Part shown: positions 1-8,299 of the stretch, one piece after another
Layout of the letters: each line of letters begins with the position of its first letter
Numbering within the stretch: the stretch's first letter is position 1
Source: Polyangiaceae bacterium
GTDB lineage: Bacteria > Myxococcota_A > Polyangia > Polyangiales > Polyangiaceae
Direction of reading: 5' to 3'
Length of the DNA stretch: 64,000 bases
NCBI GenBank assembly: GCA_016933275.1
Contig: JAFGBI010000111.1
Location: 1 to 64,000 of the forward strand
The notes under the pieces: model-generated
What the model was told of the DNA's origin: nothing
The model's input: only the letters and a program-made list of their open reading frames with translations
Database searches by the model: none
Program-made: the position numbers and the translations under genes

Positions 1-114
1 AGAGCACCGAACCGGCAGCAGACCTCTCCAGAGGCAGCGCTGGAAACGCGTCCTCGCCTCGCACAGACGCGTTTCCAGCGCTGCCGTCGCTGGTGGCAAC
101 CTGATCGGTGCTCT
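1..114. repeat. Large imperfect inverted repeat at a gene end
   Basis: Both ends carry the same 10-mer in opposite orientation: AGAGCACCGA at 1-10 and TCGGTGCTCT at 105-114. Inside lies a perfect 18-bp inverted repeat, GCAGCGCTGGAAACGCGT at 34-51 and its complement at 67-84, separated by 15 bases. The right arm begins within the TAG stop codon of the leftward ArsA-type gene (113-115). A further copy of this arm follows alr at 10161. The left arm differs in its middle part. If the T needed to make TAG lies just outside the window, a rightward gene would also end at base 2, making this a two-sided element between convergent genes. It may act as a bidirectional terminator or a mobile palindromic repeat; the structure is seen, the role is inferred. 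Confidence 0.8.
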
Positions 115-1048
115 AGCCGAAGCGCTCCGCAAGGGTGCTCGCCCCGGGGAGCGACATCGCACCGTGGGGCAGGAGGGGCAGCTCGACATAGGCCGCCGCG
201 ACCGCCGCTAGACGGGCGAGGTGCTCGGCTTGGAGCTCTTCGCGTATGGCGCGGCGCGCCGCGCTCATCAATCCGGCTTCACCGCTGGAGCCGACGTCTC
301 CCGGCTGGGCGAGCCCCGAGGGGACCGCGGCCAGCAGAGCTTGCCGCTCCGCAGGAGTGAACAGCGGCTCGAGAACGCCATTGGCCACCACCGCCGCGAT
401 CGGGAGTCCAAGCTCGGAGGTGAGTGCCTCCACGAGCTCCAGGGCTTCCGTGGTCGGCAGCTCCTCGGGGAGCGCGACCACGACCACCCCAGAGCGGATG
501 GGATCCGTGAGGTCATGCCACGCACGTTCGGCGTCGCGGCGTAGGATGCCGGGCGGGACGAGGTCAACGATGACCTTGGGAACCCGCAGCATCTCCAGCC
601 CGTGTCCGGTCGCGGGCGCGTCGTGGATAACCGTATCGAACCGATGGCGCCCGGCTCCGTCCGTCTCCGTCGAGTGATACCAGACCTTGCCAAGGATGGC
701 CCATTCGTGAAGGCCCGGCACGCCGGCGAGGAATCCTTGCACCAGCCTGCTGTCGAACACGGCGTCGTAGACGGTGCGGCTCTTCAGCATCATGCCGCCG
801 TACTCGCGCATCGCCGCGTCCACGTCGATCCTGACACCCCACACCCCGGCCGCGACGAGCCGCGACTCCGCCGTGAACGGCGCCACTCCGAAGAGCGTCG
901 ACAGCCGCTCCCTGGCACCGCTCGTCGCCACCAGGACCCGACGCCCGCGCCGAGCGAGTGCCAGCGCCAACGCCGCGGTGACGGTGCTCTTGCCGACCCC
1001 ACCCTTCCCGGTGACGAAGAGGAAGCGACGGTCGAACGGGAAGGTCAT
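113..1048 (-). CDS. ArsA/Get3-family P-loop ATPase
   Basis: A 311-residue soluble ATPase of the ArsA/GET3 branch of the SIMIBI class. The deviant Walker A GKGGVGKST is at residues 14-22, and HDAPATGHGLEML matches the family's switch motif (DxAPTGHxL). The ATG at 1048 is preferred because it puts the P-loop in the usual place; an upstream TTG at 1105 would add 19 residues. It lacks the duplicated second half of true arsenite pump ATPases and no arsenic genes are near, so arsenic transport is unlikely. Family members target tail-anchored proteins or have unknown roles. Myxobacteria often carry two adjacent ArsA-like genes, and the partner could lie left of the window. The stop codon lies inside the palindromic repeat at 1-114. 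Confidence 0.85.
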   Translation of the reverse strand: MTFPFDRRFLFVTGKGGVGKSTVTAALALALARRGRRVLVATSGARERLSTLFGVAPFTAESRLVAAGVWGVRIDVDAAMREYGGMMLKSRTVYDAVFDSRLVQGFLAGVPGLHEWAILGKVWYHSTETDGAGRHRFDTVIHDAPATGHGLEMLRVPKVIVDLVPPGILRRDAERAWHDLTDPIRSGVVVVALPEELPTTEALELVEALTSELGLPIAAVVANGVLEPLFTPAERQALLAAVPSGLAQPGDVGSSGEAGLMSAARRAIREELQAEHLARLAAVAAAYVELPLLPHGAMSLPGASTLAERFG

Positions 1049-1152
1049 GGGCGGGATGGGCAGGCCACTCGGGCGTGTGATATTGGCGGGAGAGCCGCCC
1101 TGCAAGCCCTCACCGAGGAAAACGGCGGCAAGCCTCGATTCGGAGCCGCCCC

Positions 1153-1887
1153 ATGACCAATGCCGCCCCTCGTCACCTCCTTCTTCGCGTCGCGCGGTGT
1201 CGCCCCGACGCGCCGCGGCCGATGCCGGTCGGTGCCGCGCTCTTGGCCGTCGTCGCGGTCACCACCGCCACCGCGGCGAGCTGTCGGTGCGAACAGACGC
1301 CCCCGACCAGCGCCAGCGCCAGCGCCAGCATCGCCTCGTCGGCACCGGGAGACCCCACCCCCAAGCCGTACCTCCCGCCCCCCGTCGTCCCGCGAGTGGG
1401 ACCGGTGCTAGCGATCGTCCCGGGCGAGGCAGTCGGGCCGATCTACTTCGGTGCCACGGTGGCCACGGTGGAGCGCCACATGCAAAGGGCGTGCGACGTC
1501 AAGACCGACAAGGTTTGTCGTTATTTCGGCGAAGCACTGGAGTTCTTCTTCACGGAGGGCGTCCTCTCCGAGATCCGAGTTCATGGCCTCGGTCGTCCAG
1601 CGGGCAAGGACAGCGGGGGGACTGAACGCAAGTACGGCAACTTCAATGGGGCGGTCGATGCAGATCCGGCAGCGGGTCGCCCGCTCGTCACCACCTTCGG
1701 GATGCACGCGGAAGGCGCCGCAGCGGGCCTCGGTAAGCCGAAGCGGATCGAGCCGCTCGATGGGCAGGGTCCGTTCCATACGGTGGCGGTGCACCACTAC
1801 GACGGGCTACTAGTCGAGTACGACCGAATCTCGGATGCCAGGATGCCCGTCGTGAACGGGTTTCGTGTCATCCGCCGGGGTCCCTAG
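1153..1887 (+). CDS. Putative lipoprotein of unknown function
   Basis: A 244-residue protein with a hydrophobic segment at about residues 27-43 ending TAASC, a plausible lipobox, followed by a low-complexity Ser/Ala/Pro linker (about 48-75). The globular part (about 80-244) begins AIVPGEAVGPIYFG and resembles no family I can name; this opening is common in small secreted proteins that compare a parameter with a threshold, but that is only an impression. An internal ATG at 1222 would put the signal sequence at the N-terminus and may be the true start. It is divergent from the ArsA-type gene with a gap of about 100 bp (or 170 bp with the internal start) that must hold both promoters. Confidence 0.65.
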   Translation: MTNAAPRHLLLRVARCRPDAPRPMPVGAALLAVVAVTTATAASCRCEQTPPTSASASASIASSAPGDPTPKPYLPPPVVPRVGPVLAIVPGEAVGPIYFGATVATVERHMQRACDVKTDKVCRYFGEALEFFFTEGVLSEIRVHGLGRPAGKDSGGTERKYGNFNGAVDADPAAGRPLVTTFGMHAEGAAAGLGKPKRIEPLDGQGPFHTVAVHHYDGLLVEYDRISDARMPVVNGFRVIRRGP

Positions 1888-1939
1888 GCAAGACCGACCA
1901 CCTCGTCGTCGGGATAGCACGATCCAATACCGAGCTCGG

Positions 1940-2458
1940 TCATCCATGCCGAACCCGACGTCGCTCCTGGATCATGTGCTGGGTGATGACGCGCTGGGCC
2001 GCCGCGGTCTCGACGAGGGTCCAGACGTCGTGCTCGGCTTTCCCGCCCGCCCGCTCGAGAAGGATGTCGGCGGCACGTTGAGGTTCGATCGCGTCGAGGT
2101 GGCGCCCCGGGAGCTCCACCACGGCGGTCCGTGACCGGAGCCCCTCCAGGGTCGTCAGCATCTGGTCGACGACGGCACGGAAGACGCGTTCGTCGAAGGC
2201 AACGGCCGGCCCAATCCCGAAGAAGAGGATCTTGTCGAAGGGTAGCTTTGGCTTCCCCGGCACCAGCAACACCTCACCGACCGCGCCGGTCACGAAGCCA
2301 CTCTCGATCAACCGTGAGACCCGCCCGGCGAGCCTCCAGTCGACGAGCCCGCTGACACCATGCGGAGGGCGCTCGTTGGCGGCCAGGCACGCGACCAGCA
2401 CCTCCGTCCCGGCAAGATCCAGGCGCCGAAGCTGGGGCGGGACGAAGCGGAGGTCCAC
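1940..2458 (-). CDS. M17 aminopeptidase N-terminal-domain-like protein
   Basis: About 172 residues that look like the N-terminal (non-catalytic) domain of leucyl aminopeptidase family M17 standing alone: GTEVLVACLAANERPPHG, then GLVDWRLAGRVSRLI and KILFFGIGP follow that fold's pattern. The zinc-binding catalytic domain is absent. The GTG at 2458 is chosen because it follows the nusB stop (2460-2462) directly, has AAGG six bases upstream, and starts the conserved block; an upstream in-frame ATG at 2530 would overlap nusB by 71 bp. It is the last gene of the leftward rib-nusB cluster. Function unknown; stand-alone copies of this domain occur in other myxobacteria next to nusB, as far as I recall. 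Confidence 0.65.
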   Translation of the reverse strand: MDLRFVPPQLRRLDLAGTEVLVACLAANERPPHGVSGLVDWRLAGRVSRLIESGFVTGAVGEVLLVPGKPKLPFDKILFFGIGPAVAFDERVFRAVVDQMLTTLEGLRSRTAVVELPGRHLDAIEPQRAADILLERAGGKAEHDVWTLVETAAAQRVITQHMIQERRRVRHG

Positions 2459-2459
2459 G

Positions 2460-2939
2460 TTAGCCTTGGCGGGGTCCCGTTTCGGCGCTCGGGGAAGCCC
2501 ACCCGGCCGGCAGGCCTTCGCGGTCTTCATCCACCCGCCCACAGTCGTCCGCGACCCGATCGAGCACACCGTTGACGAAGGCTCCGCTGTCCGCGGTCCC
2601 GAAGCGTTTCGCTAGTTCCACTGCCTCATCGAGAATGACCGCGCGAGGAACCTCGGAACGACGGAGGATCTCGTAGACCCCAAGGCGAAGCAGATTGCGG
2701 TCGACGCGGGTCATGCGCTCGAGCCGCCAATTCGCGCTGGCGGCGCGAACCCGCTGGTCGATGGCGCCAAGCTCCGCAGCAACGCCGCGGACGAGGTCGT
2801 CCGCGTAGCCACGTCCTTCGGCGTCTCCAGGCATTTCCGCCCAGAATCGACGGATCACGACCTCAGCGGCGTCACCGCTTGCTTCCAGGGCGTAGAGCAT
2901 CTGCAACGCCGCCTCGCGAGCCGTGGTTCGGGCACCCAT
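2460..2939 (-). CDS. nusB: Transcription antitermination factor NusB
   Basis: A 159-residue protein of usual NusB length. The all-helical fold signature is clear: RTTAREAALQMLYALE at the N-terminus, then VDRNLLRLGVYEILR and AVILDEAVELAKRFG, followed by SGAFVNGVLD. NusB binds boxA RNA together with S10 (NusE) and supports antitermination of rRNA operons. The ATG at 2939 is taken since it begins the conserved block; an in-frame ATG at 2963 would add eight residues. The C-terminal tail after the last helix is about 25 residues longer than in E. coli. NusB next to ribH is a widespread arrangement; here a membrane protein gene is inserted between them. Confidence 0.93.
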   Translation of the reverse strand: MGARTTAREAALQMLYALEASGDAAEVVIRRFWAEMPGDAEGRGYADDLVRGVAAELGAIDQRVRAASANWRLERMTRVDRNLLRLGVYEILRRSEVPRAVILDEAVELAKRFGTADSGAFVNGVLDRVADDCGRVDEDREGLPAGWASPSAETGPRQG

Positions 2940-3127
2940 GAGTGGGCCCAAGGGTGGATGCATCTCGGGCGGGGCGCAACCGGCATCCGCTGCCGGGCGA
3001 GGCCGCGGCGGCTTTCGCTCGGGCGCGAGACGGTGTCCGGTCCACCTCGGAACCGGGGTCAGGCGGCGGACCAGTGATGTGGGGCGACGGCTCGCGCGGC
3101 GCGCAGCCAAGGCTCCACGAACGGACC

Positions 3128-5044
3128 TCAGCGGTCCAGGAGTTCTCGGAGCCGAGAGACCTCGCCGCGGCGGGCAACGAGTAGGGCGTCGAGCACCCGA
3201 TCCGGTTCGTTGATCCGGTGCCGCAGGAAGTCGAGGCGCACCTCGACGGCAACCTCGGGAGCTGCGAAGCGGATCAGAGACTCCATCGCCTCGCTCGCAA
3301 TGGGGTCCGGCAATGTCCTCTGCTCGAGGACCCGGCGCCACTCCGCCACAGCATCGGGGTAGCGCCCAAGGCGAGCGAACGCGCGGGCGCGCACGGGATC
3401 TCCCACGACGATGGGGTGCCGAACCCGATCGGCCAGGTCGACAGCTTGGGCGACCTCGTTCGCCCAGGCCCGAACGGCAGCGTGGTCGGGAAACCGCGCC
3501 TCGAGCTCCGCCAGTTGGCCCCAGGCCGCAGCGAGGTCGACCCGCGCGAGATCGAGCCGCCCCCGAGCGAGCCGGGCGTCAGGGTCGTCGGCGCGCAGAG
3601 CCACGAGCTCATCGAGCAAAGGAACCGCACCATCGTAGTCCCCTTGGCTTACCCGGCCCAACGCAGCAAGCTCCAAGAGGGATGGGCGACGGGTGCGGGG
3701 TGGGGCCTCGGCAGAGAGCGCCGCATCGAGCAACGGTCGGGCGCGATCGGCCAGCCCAGCTCGGAGGAGGATCCGGCCGAGCGCGATGGCGGGAAGCGGA
3801 TCTGACGGACGAGTCGTCCGGTGGGTGACGATCCAGAAGCGCCGCTCATCGAGCCAGGTTTCGAGGCGGACCACGCTCACCACGGTGAGGAGAAGGAGCG
3901 GCGCCACCCACGCCACCGGCGACCACCGCCACCGCGCCGCCACCCGCTCTAGCGCTGGGACGGCCAACGCCGCTGCGCCTGCCGCCGGGAGATAGATGCG
4001 GTGATCCACGGCCACCACCTCGTGCATGAGCGGCGCGAGATCCATGCTCATGGCCAACGCCGCGAGGAGCAACGACCAGCCGAGCGCAGCTCTTTCGTCC
4101 CGCAAGTGGCCCGTTCGCCGACGGCGCCAGGCACCGATGACCAAGGCCGCCAGGAGGAATGCCCCAAGGCACCGAAACCGGTACGACGGCTCCGCGACCA
4201 GACCGATCCGCGCCCAGGGCTGGATCGGGTCCACCAGGAGCCATGCGTAGGTTCCAAACGCCTCCAACAGGACCCCCGCCCTTGCCAAAGGCGATAGCGG
4301 TGAGCCGAGCGCTGGACCGAACCTGCCGGCGGCCAGACGCAGACCGAGGTAGGCCACGAGCACGCCGAGCAGAGGAGCGGTCGACCTCGTGACCTCCCGG
4401 ACCGAGACGGGTCGGTCGCGGACCGTGATCCACGCCGCGGAGAAGAGGCCGGCGAGAGCCACCTCATCGACCAACGTCGCGGAGAGGAAGGTCAGCGCTC
4501 CGAGGTATCTCCCCACCCAATTGTGGGCGCGGACGAGGAGCAGCCCAACGAGGACCCCAGTGGTCGCGAACACGACCCTCCCCCCGCCTGCGCCCATGAC
4601 GGACTCGACGAGCCGTGGGAGCAGACCCCAGCCGAGGGAAATACCTAGGGCAGCTAGCGGGGATTTTCGACCCGAGCCAAGGAGGGCGAAGAGCAACGAG
4701 ACGTTGACGAGGTGGAACGCAATCGTCCACAGGGCCGGGCGCGGGCGAGTCGAGTCGACCTGGGGGCCGAGCCCGCGGAGCGCGGGAGCCAGGGGGCCGA
4801 AGCGGCCCGGGGCGGGATCGTGAGCGAAGGGCCTGGGCGGGGCGGGCACCGTCCATGGGGCGACGACGGCGCTGTTCTGGTCCGCGAGCGAAGCGGTAGA
4901 AAAGGAGTCGGTCGGATCCCGGCGGAGCGCTCGCCCGATGACCAGCGCGTAGAGCCCAGCGAGAATGACCAGAGCCCCAGCGAGCAGAACCCATCCGCCG
5001 AGCGCTCCGCGGACGCCACCGGCTGGGTTGGGGCTGGGGGACAT
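3128..5044 (-). CDS. Polytopic membrane protein with C-terminal TPR repeats
   Basis: A 638-residue protein. It has a first membrane helix at about residues 14-36, a Pro/Ala-rich loop, then roughly ten hydrophobic segments up to about residue 420, and a cytoplasmic- or periplasm-facing TPR region to the end (repeats recognisable around PLPAIALGRILLRAGLADRA and LLELAALGRVSQGDYDGA). The motif VDHRIYLPAAGAAAL resembles the ERYLYLPS-type motif of TMTC/glycosyltransferase-like TPR membrane proteins, so a GT-C glycosyltransferase-like fold is possible, but no catalytic Asp motif is obvious in loop 1. The gene sits between ribH (76 bp upstream) and nusB (188 bp downstream) on the same strand. Function not assigned. 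Confidence 0.7.
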   Translation of the reverse strand: MSPSPNPAGGVRGALGGWVLLAGALVILAGLYALVIGRALRRDPTDSFSTASLADQNSAVVAPWTVPAPPRPFAHDPAPGRFGPLAPALRGLGPQVDSTRPRPALWTIAFHLVNVSLLFALLGSGRKSPLAALGISLGWGLLPRLVESVMGAGGGRVVFATTGVLVGLLLVRAHNWVGRYLGALTFLSATLVDEVALAGLFSAAWITVRDRPVSVREVTRSTAPLLGVLVAYLGLRLAAGRFGPALGSPLSPLARAGVLLEAFGTYAWLLVDPIQPWARIGLVAEPSYRFRCLGAFLLAALVIGAWRRRRTGHLRDERAALGWSLLLAALAMSMDLAPLMHEVVAVDHRIYLPAAGAAALAVPALERVAARWRWSPVAWVAPLLLLTVVSVVRLETWLDERRFWIVTHRTTRPSDPLPAIALGRILLRAGLADRARPLLDAALSAEAPPRTRRPSLLELAALGRVSQGDYDGAVPLLDELVALRADDPDARLARGRLDLARVDLAAAWGQLAELEARFPDHAAVRAWANEVAQAVDLADRVRHPIVVGDPVRARAFARLGRYPDAVAEWRRVLEQRTLPDPIASEAMESLIRFAAPEVAVEVRLDFLRHRINEPDRVLDALLVARRGEVSRLRELLDR

Positions 5045-5120
5045 CGAATGCCTGCTACCACACGTCCCGAGGGTGCGGTCGCACACAGGGAGCCGACGAT
5101 AGGGTCCTGTGACCGCCCCG

Positions 5121-5624
5121 CTAAAGGCCGGCCGTGGTCAACGCGCTGGCGAGGGAAACCATCTCGATCGCCGCCACTGCCGCGTCAAACCCCTTGTTCC
5201 CGGCCTTGGTCCCCGCACGGTCCACCGCCTGTTCGATCGTGTCCGTCGTGAGCACTCCGAAAGTGACGGGGACCCCGGTTTGCAGCGCGACCTGCGCGAT
5301 CCCCTTGGTGACCTCCGCGGCCACATAGTCGAAGTGGGGCGTTCCGCCCCGGATGACGGCGGCGAGCGCCACGATGGCATCGAAACTCTTCGAGGCAGCG
5401 AGTCTGGCACAGACGACGGGCACCTCCCAGGACCCCGGCACGCGAACGATCGTGCAGCGGTCGGGCTGAGCGCCGTGACGAGTGAGCGCATCGAGCGCAC
5501 CATCAACGAGCCGTTCGACGATGAACTGGTTGAACCGGGTCGCGACGAGGGCAAACCGTGCACCAGGGGGTGCGACGAGCACCCCTTCGACGACGCGGGC
5601 GGTGCGCTGGAGGTCATGGGTCAT
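5121..5624 (-). CDS. ribH: 6,7-dimethyl-8-ribityllumazine synthase
   Basis: A 167-residue lumazine synthase, the penultimate step of riboflavin synthesis, condensing 5-amino-6-ribitylaminouracil with 3,4-dihydroxy-2-butanone 4-phosphate. Family landmarks are all present: [41 protein letters not shown] with the catalytic His of the HFD motif, [12 protein letters not shown] and AGNKGFDAA. The start is uncertain: ATG at 5624 has little SD, whereas GTG at 5642 has GAAGG upstream and would add six residues. It follows ribBA by 72 bp in the same direction (55 bp with the upstream GTG). Confidence 0.95.
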   Translation of the reverse strand: MTHDLQRTARVVEGVLVAPPGARFALVATRFNQFIVERLVDGALDALTRHGAQPDRCTIVRVPGSWEVPVVCARLAASKSFDAIVALAAVIRGGTPHFDYVAAEVTKGIAQVALQTGVPVTFGVLTTDTIEQAVDRAGTKAGNKGFDAAVAAIEMVSLASALTTAGL

Positions 5625-5696
5625 GTCGGCGCGAAGGTACACCGCGCCTTCAACCCCTGCCAGCCCCGTCGCATCGAGTCCCGCTCGGATCGGGCG

Positions 5697-6896
5697 CTAC
5701 CCGCTCTGGTCAAGGGCCATGCGTTCGACGACCTCCAGCCCGTGCCCCACGAGGCCGACCATCCTCGTGGGGTGGTTCGTCAACAGGCGCAGCCGCCGGA
5801 CCCCCAGCTCACGGAGCACCTGTGCCCCGAATCCATAATCCCGAAGCGGACCGAGGGGCTGGACGGGCGCAGCGGCGAAGGGAGCGCTGTGCTCCTCGCG
5901 GTCGCGTCCGCCGACGGCGGTGACCTCGGCGCAGAGATCGCTGCTCGGTGGGAGGTAGACAATGACCCCCACCCCCTCGCGTTCGATCGCGTCGATGGCG
6001 GCGGAAAGCCTGGTGCGTCCACTGACCGGGACGCCGAAGGCGTCCGCGAGGCTTGACCCTTGGTGGACTCGACAGAGGACTGCGTCCATCTCGGCGGGCC
6101 TTCCCTTCACGAGCGCGAGCATCTGGTGCTGCTCGACGATGTCCTCGTAGACCACCGCTCTCCAGCAAGAGTGGGTGCGCTCGAGCAGGATTTCTGCCTC
6201 CGTGATACGGCGAACGATCGTTTCGGTCTGCAGGCGGTACGCGATGAGGTCCGCGATGGTGAGGATCCGGATCCCATGCTCGGAGGCGAAGACCTCGAGA
6301 TCGGGCATCCGCGCCATCGTACCGTCGTCGTTCATGATCTCGCAGATGACGCCAGCTGGCGTGAGCCCCGCGAGGCGCGCGAGATCGACGGATCCCTCGG
6401 TCTGGCCAGCGCGGACCAACACGCCTCCGGAGCGGGCACGCAACGGGAACACGTGGCCTGGGCTCACGATGTCTTCTGATCTTGCGTTGGGGTCCGCTGC
6501 CACCCGAATGGTGTGGGCACGATCCGCGGTGCTGATGCCCGTGGTGACCCCGTACCGGGCCTCGATGCTCATGGTGAACGCCGTGCCGAGCGTGGGGCCG
6601 CGCCGACCGGGCACCTGCATCATGGGCAATTGGAGGCGGTCCACCTGCGGTGGGGTCAAAGTAAGACAGATGAGCCCCCGCCCGTATCTTGCCATGAAGT
6701 TTACGGCCTCGGGGGTGATCGCCTCCGCCGCCATGGCGAGATCACCTTCGTTCTCGCGGTCTTCGTCATCGACGAGGATGACCATGCGACCAGCGCGGAT
6801 TTCCTCGATCGCTGCTTGGACCCGCGTGAGCAACGGCGTACGGGGATCGGGGGAAGGGGTGGGTACGGGATAGACCGGTGGAGTGGCCATGACCAT
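5697..6896 (-). CDS. ribB: RibBA-type protein: DHBP synthase with degenerate GTP cyclohydrolase II domain
   Basis: 399 residues. The N-terminal half (about 25-230) is 3,4-dihydroxy-2-butanone-4-phosphate synthase: VDDEDRENEGD, YGVTTGISTADRA, GHVFPLRA and IMNDDGTMARMPDL. The residue equivalent to E. coli His153 reads Gln (RAGQTEGSVDL); I believe this variant occurs in other bacterial lineages. The C-terminal half (about 235-399) aligns with GTP cyclohydrolase II in outline and keeps LRDYGFGAQVLRELG and LLTNHPTR, but where the zinc motif C-x10-C-x-C should follow RVH it reads CRVHQGSSLADAFG and lacks the cysteines. That half is therefore probably not a cyclohydrolase. ATG 6896 or 6890 are possible starts. 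It lies 12 bp after ribE. Confidence 0.92.
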   Translation of the reverse strand: MVMATPPVYPVPTPSPDPRTPLLTRVQAAIEEIRAGRMVILVDDEDRENEGDLAMAAEAITPEAVNFMARYGRGLICLTLTPPQVDRLQLPMMQVPGRRGPTLGTAFTMSIEARYGVTTGISTADRAHTIRVAADPNARSEDIVSPGHVFPLRARSGGVLVRAGQTEGSVDLARLAGLTPAGVICEIMNDDGTMARMPDLEVFASEHGIRILTIADLIAYRLQTETIVRRITEAEILLERTHSCWRAVVYEDIVEQHQMLALVKGRPAEMDAVLCRVHQGSSLADAFGVPVSGRTRLSAAIDAIEREGVGVIVYLPPSSDLCAEVTAVGGRDREEHSAPFAAAPVQPLGPLRDYGFGAQVLRELGVRRLRLLTNHPTRMVGLVGHGLEVVERMALDQSG

Positions 6897-6908
6897 TGGG
6901 GTGGCTTC

Positions 6909-7598
6909 CTACATCATTCCCGCACGACGGAGCGCCTCGATCAGCCCCTGGTCCACCGCCGGCTCTTCTCCTCCGCTGGCCAGGCCATCTCCAATCGGGC
7001 GGCGATCTGGACCATCCGAGCCGCGAAGAGCGGCGACGACATACCGCGCAAGGAGATCCACCTCTAGGTTCACGGCTCTGCCCGGGGACCAGTTGGCGAG
7101 GGTGGTGGCTCCGAGAGTGTGGGGAATGAGCATGACCTCGAACTCGCCTGGGCGCACGTCGTTCACGGTGAGCGACACCCCGTCGAGCGCCACCGAACCC
7201 TTGGGAGCGACGAATGCCGTCAGCACCGGCGGCAGCTCCAGCACGACCCTCCGCGCCTCACCCGCGGGCCCGACGCGGTGGGTGGCCACGACCGCATCGA
7301 CGTGACCGCTGACCAGGTGCCCTCCCAGACGATCCCCAATACGGAGCGCCCGCTCGAGGTTGACGTTGGCGCCCATCGTGAGCGCACCGAGGTTTGTCCG
7401 TTCGGCCGTCTCGCGCGAGACATCTGCTGAGAATCCGTGGGGTTCCGTGGTCGTGGCGGTTAGACAGACCCCATTCACCGCCACCGATTCGCCCACTTCG
7501 AGCGAACCCAACGGGGCTCTCACCTCCAAACGATAGCCAGGGCCACGTCGCTCCAGTCGCTGAATGGTCCCCATCCCTTCCACGAGCCCGGTGAACAT
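6909..7598 (-). CDS. ribE: Riboflavin synthase alpha chain
   Basis: 229 residues, normal length. It dismutates two 6,7-dimethyl-8-ribityllumazine molecules to riboflavin. The invariant N-terminus MFTGLVEGMG fixes the ATG at 7598. Two lumazine-binding Greek-key domains follow: first SVAVNGVCLTATT, second SVALDGVSLTVNDV; the homotrimer contact region GGHLVSGHVDAV is intact. It is the first gene of the leftward rib cluster, divergent from the YceI-like gene. The roughly 100-bp gap between them has no recognisable FMN riboswitch; no ribD is in the window. Confidence 0.95.
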   Translation of the reverse strand: MFTGLVEGMGTIQRLERRGPGYRLEVRAPLGSLEVGESVAVNGVCLTATTTEPHGFSADVSRETAERTNLGALTMGANVNLERALRIGDRLGGHLVSGHVDAVVATHRVGPAGEARRVVLELPPVLTAFVAPKGSVALDGVSLTVNDVRPGEFEVMLIPHTLGATTLANWSPGRAVNLEVDLLARYVVAALRGSDGPDRRPIGDGLASGGEEPAVDQGLIEALRRAGMM

Positions 7599-7704
7599 GC
7601 CCAACCCATAACATTCGGCCCGATGACCCGTCGACGGGAGAACGCCCGTGCGGTATGGCATCCGGCCAAATCAGCACATCCCGGATCGAACGCCGAAGAA
7701 CCCC

Positions 7705-8238
7705 ATGTCTGCCAGCGTCACCGTCGGAACCATCCATGTGTTCACCTACAAAGACGGCCCCCTGGCGCGATTCGCGCACGATCTCCGGCTCACCCTCCAA
7801 CGCTTCTCGGTCGCGATCGATGGTCGCAACGTGAACGCGACATTCGATCCGAAGTCGCTGGTGGTCGACGGCGTGGTGAAGGGACCGCGCATCGACACCC
7901 GCGTGCTCACCGAGAAGGACCTCCGCGAGATCCGGGAGAACATCGAGCATGAGGTCCTAAAGTGCCGAACTTTCCCGGAAATTGCCTACTCGGGACGCCT
8001 GGTGGTGAATCCCGGCGGCAGGCTCTCCCTCAAAGGCACGCTCAGCCTGCTCGGTCGGCAGGGACCCCTCGGAGTCTCCCTTAGCCGAAGTGGGGAAACA
8101 GTCAAAGGAGAGGCTTCGGTGATGCAGACGCGTTGGGGCATCCAGCCCTTTTCCGCGTTGCTCGGGGCGATCAAGATCAAGAACGTGGTCGATGTTCGGT
8201 TCGAGCTCCCGGTGCCACCGAGCGAAGGGGAGCCATAA
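7705..8238 (+). CDS. YceI-like lipocalin-fold protein
   Basis: 177 residues. YceI-family pattern: HVFTYKDGPLARFAHDLRL at the N-terminus (the family's opening strand and the 'xxxHDL' element), LTEKDLREIRENIEHEVL, then CRTFPEIAYSG, the typical TFP block, and ending IKIKNVVDVRFEL. YceI proteins bind long isoprenoid or lipid-like ligands in a beta barrel. Unlike E. coli YceI it has no signal peptide with the ATG at 7705, so it is likely cytoplasmic; the in-frame upstream ATG at 7648 also gives no signal. Divergent from ribE. Confidence 0.8.
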   Translation: MSASVTVGTIHVFTYKDGPLARFAHDLRLTLQRFSVAIDGRNVNATFDPKSLVVDGVVKGPRIDTRVLTEKDLREIRENIEHEVLKCRTFPEIAYSGRLVVNPGGRLSLKGTLSLLGRQGPLGVSLSRSGETVKGEASVMQTRWGIQPFSALLGAIKIKNVVDVRFELPVPPSEGEP

Positions 8239-8299
8239 GACCCTTACCAGGACAACGTGCGGCTTGTCGCGGCGACCGTGACACGGCAACCTCCCGAGG

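Noticed and set aside
7599-7704. FMN riboswitch before ribE
   Set aside because: The conserved FMN-aptamer blocks are not found in this gap on the minus strand.
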